From positions 1 to 35,325 of the forward strand of contig CANFTB010000045.1 of the NCBI GenBank assembly GCA_947449735.1: a stretch of DNA of 35,325 bases. Reading direction: 5' to 3'. The notes beneath the pieces are model-generated. The model saw only the letters and a list, made by a program, of their open reading frames with translations, was not told the DNA's origin and searched no databases. This document shows, piece after piece, positions 34,106-35,325 of the stretch. The stretch comes from Chthoniobacteraceae bacterium (lineage in GTDB: Bacteria > Verrucomicrobiota > Verrucomicrobiia > Chthoniobacterales > Chthoniobacteraceae). Each line of letters opens with the position of its first letter. Position 1 is the stretch's first letter. Made by a program: the position numbers and the translations under genes.

Positions 34106-34657
34106 CTAGTGCTTTGAATTTGTCTTCGTCGGCCCGCTGATAGTGTGGGTGATTAAATTGTAAGTAAGCGCACGATCAAGAGCGTGATCTGAACCTTTTC
34201 TGATAATTGAAGCGTGAATTCGAAAATTTAGTGTATTGCCGTCAATATCCCATGATACGAAATCAATGCCGGTATGATACATGTTGGATTCGGACAATCC
34301 TGTTTCGCGCTTTATGAATTCAAATCCTAGACGTCCGATTTGTTGCTCCATTCTCCATACGCGTCGCTTTTCGTCTATTCTGTAAATGTAAGATATATTA
34401 TCACCTGATCCTGATTTCTGAACTCTCAAGATCCACTGTTCATCTGGTGAAATATAGAACGACGCAGGCCATGAGATTCCATATTCTATTCCGATATTTC
34501 GATTTTCACCTTTTGCGAATTGAATTGTTTCAGTCCAGTACGCTTCACCATGTTGAACGATTTTGAATGTCTTTTTGGGGGAAGTTGTTGTTATGTCACC
34601 AGCAAGGCACTGTGAGACAGTTTCGGCAATAATTAAGATTAGGAAGATGTGTCTCAT
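34106..34657 (-). CDS. Cassette 1: exported protein of unknown family
   Basis: A 183-residue protein starting at ATG 34657 with a signal peptide (MRHIFLILIIAETVSQCLAG, then DITTTSPK). The mature protein is beta-rich with regular Trp and Tyr (YGISWPASFYISPDEQWILRV, YIYRIDEKRRVWRME). I do not recognise a family; the pattern recalls small periplasmic proteins of integron cassettes. An upstream in-frame ATG (34723) gives no signal peptide and is less likely. AT-rich coding sequence. Between its stop and the attC lie 179 bases with no supported gene. Confidence 0.75.
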   Translation of the reverse strand: MRHIFLILIIAETVSQCLAGDITTTSPKKTFKIVQHGEAYWTETIQFAKGENRNIGIEYGISWPASFYISPDEQWILRVQKSGSGDNISYIYRIDEKRRVWRMEQQIGRLGFEFIKRETGLSESNMYHTGIDFVSWDIDGNTLNFRIHASIIRKGSDHALDRALTYNLITHTISGPTKTNSKH

Positions 34658-34840
34658 AGTGTTTACAACGAAGCTATCTGTGTGGTTCTTATGATGAAAC
34701 AAAAAACATCTATTTGACCGCACCCCTATTGGTGGGTGGTATTTTAAAGGGCTGTTTACTGATTAAAAAGTGGTGAATAACAGAAATCGTTCACACCATT
34801 TAAGCGGCCGACGGAAGTTTATTCACACGGCTTGAGCGCC

Positions 34841-34847
34841 GTTAGGA
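34841..34847 (-). repeat. Degenerate attC-like core between attI and cassette 1 gene
   Basis: On the minus strand the sequence TTCCTAACGGCGCTCAAG closely follows the gene-proximal end of the other attC sites (GCCTAACAAGGCGCTGGAG in cassette 1). No clear partner core or palindrome lies to its left. It may be the remnant of an additional, gene-less cassette occupying 34848-34961. It would explain why cassette 1 has a 300-base leader. Confidence 0.35.
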
Positions 34848-34866
34848 AGCGAAAGCCTGGAGTCCA

Positions 34867-34901
34867 AATCCGGACAGACGCTCCTGTCTTTTTTCCGGAT
34901 T
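34867..34901. terminator. Hairpin in the leader of cassette 1
   Basis: AATCCGGA (34867-34874) pairs with TCCGGATT (34894-34901); inside it GACAG/CTGTC forms a second stem followed by six T on the plus strand. It could terminate plus-strand transcription or insulate cassette 1 from intI transcription. Confidence 0.35.
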
Positions 34902-34955
34902 CGGGCTCCTGCCCGACGCCCGCGTTCAAACTTCCGGGCGGTGTGGAGTCACGGG

Positions 34956-35180
34956 GCCTAACATCTATTAGGCAGCTGCCGCGGAATTCTGCAGCTGCTG
35001 TACTTTTCGGTTCATTGAGAGACTTTCACACGCGGGAGCGGCCGGCTGCCCAAGAAAAAACGGCCGGTTTGACTCCCTGAATCGGTCCCCCCCTTCCTTG
35101 CGCGCTCATTCATTCATCGCCGCCCCGCCGGGAAGCCGGATGCACGGCTCCCAGCCGCCTACTGCGGACTGTACCCCTGC
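34956..35180 (-). other. attI recombination site region
   Basis: On the minus strand GCCTAATAGATG/TTAGGC (34973-34956) has the inverted core pair of an integron simple site, close to the end of attI1 (CCTAAAACAAAG/TTAGGC) in spacing and core. The slash marks the crossover, between 34962 and 34961. The site lies 218 bases beyond the intI stop, with no gene in between. The interval holds an imperfect hairpin GGGAAGCCG/CGGCTCCC (35130-35152) just past the stop. Accessory integrase-binding direct repeats are not resolved. Confidence 0.75.
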
Positions 35181-35325
35181 TCAGAGGGTGTCGACGGGAC
35201 TGCGCACCGCGATCCCCGGACGCTGGAGGACATGTGTGTAAATCATCGTCGTCGATACCTCTTTATGCCCCAGCAACTCCTGCACCGTGCGGATGTCATA
35301 GCCGCTTTCCAAAAGGTGGGTCGCA
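35181..35325 (-). CDS. intI: Integron integrase IntI, C-terminus only
   Basis: The last 48 codons of a tyrosine recombinase, running off the right edge. The sequence [20 protein letters not shown], then [13 protein letters not shown] and an RSPVDTL end, is characteristic of IntI rather than other tyrosine recombinases. It contains the catalytic His of LLGH and the nucleophile Tyr of MIYTHV. The IntI-specific patch between boxes 2 and 3 lies outside the window. The stop faces attI, so intI and the cassettes share one direction. Confidence 0.93.
   Translation of the reverse strand, partial: ATHLLESGYDIRTVQELLGHKEVSTTMIYTHVLQRPGIAVRSPVDTL

Larger units (their letters stand above)
31377..34961 (-). 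mobile_element. Integron cassette array of five cassettes
   Basis: Five gene cassettes read from right to left, away from attI. The ends are set by the G/TT crossover of each core site: cassette 1 is 33826-34961, cassette 2 is 33429-33825, cassette 3 is 32911-33428, cassette 4 is 32101-32910 and cassette 5 is 31377-32100. Each ends in an attC of 90-110 bases with complementary outer cores (GCCTAAC-type and GTTAGGC-type) and an imperfect palindrome. All five genes lie on the minus strand, and two have their stop codons embedded in the attC core, as is usual for cassettes. Cassettes 1 and 4 are AT-rich compared with the GC-rich chromosome. Confidence 0.9.

Noticed and set aside
33932..34109. 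Plus-strand frame ending EDFTTF after cassette 1 attC.
   Set aside because: It has no start within the cassette in that frame and runs across attC, so it is not a supported gene.

Overview
The window reads as a chromosomal segment of a GC-rich, Gram-negative bacterium. Paired DUF1800/DUF1501 proteins, a secretin-based type IV pilus machine with unusual prepilins, and a chromosomal integron fit Verrucomicrobiota (perhaps Opitutae) best. The lineage is inferred from gene content, not from a marker gene.

Region 1 (about 1-20.4 kb) is a nearly complete type IV pilus / type II secretion-like machine. A prepilin peptidase runs off the left edge on the minus strand. A plus-strand operon follows: three exported proteins of unknown family, three proteins with prepilin-like N-termini joined by ATGA overlaps, and a PilT-like ATPase. 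A convergent minus-strand operon (20378 to 8009) encodes a prepilin, a PilM/PilN-like fusion, PilO-like and PilP-like proteins, a secretin, an unknown protein, PilB, PilC, an exported protein, a second prepilin whose leader is out of frame by one base, an ABC ATPase with its permease, and a membrane-anchored unknown protein. The ABC transporter in the assembly operon recalls the Myxococcus PilGHI arrangement.

Region 2 (20.4-31.2 kb) is ordinary chromosome. It holds an exported coiled-coil protein, a Tyr/Pro-rich lipoprotein, a membrane protein coupled to DUF1800 and DUF1501 proteins, a ribbon-helix-helix/PIN toxin-antitoxin pair, a 29-residue basic protein, a glycine-rich RRM RNA-binding protein, a small Lys/Arg-rich protein, thiH-thiS without thiG beside them, a YbjN-like protein and an AlaA-like aminotransferase with an acidic, His-rich tail.

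Region 3 (31.3 kb to the right edge) is an integron. The last 48 codons of an integron-type tyrosine recombinase (IntI) lie on the minus strand at the edge. An attI-like simple site lies about 220 bp beyond its stop codon. Five gene cassettes follow, all read in the same direction as intI and each ending in an attC site. The stop of intI, not its start, faces attI; this is the inverted-integrase layout known from Treponema denticola, not that of mobile integrons. The cassettes carry small proteins of mostly unknown function, some AT-rich. The last cassette holds a nucleotidyltransferase-fold gene broken by one nonsense codon at its conserved glycine.

The points most worth a second look are the inverted integron and its cassettes, the pilus machine with its built-in ABC transporter and enlarged prepilin peptidase, the one-base lesion in the second prepilin, and a perfect 12-bp hairpin inside the first codons of the PilM/PilN fusion gene.
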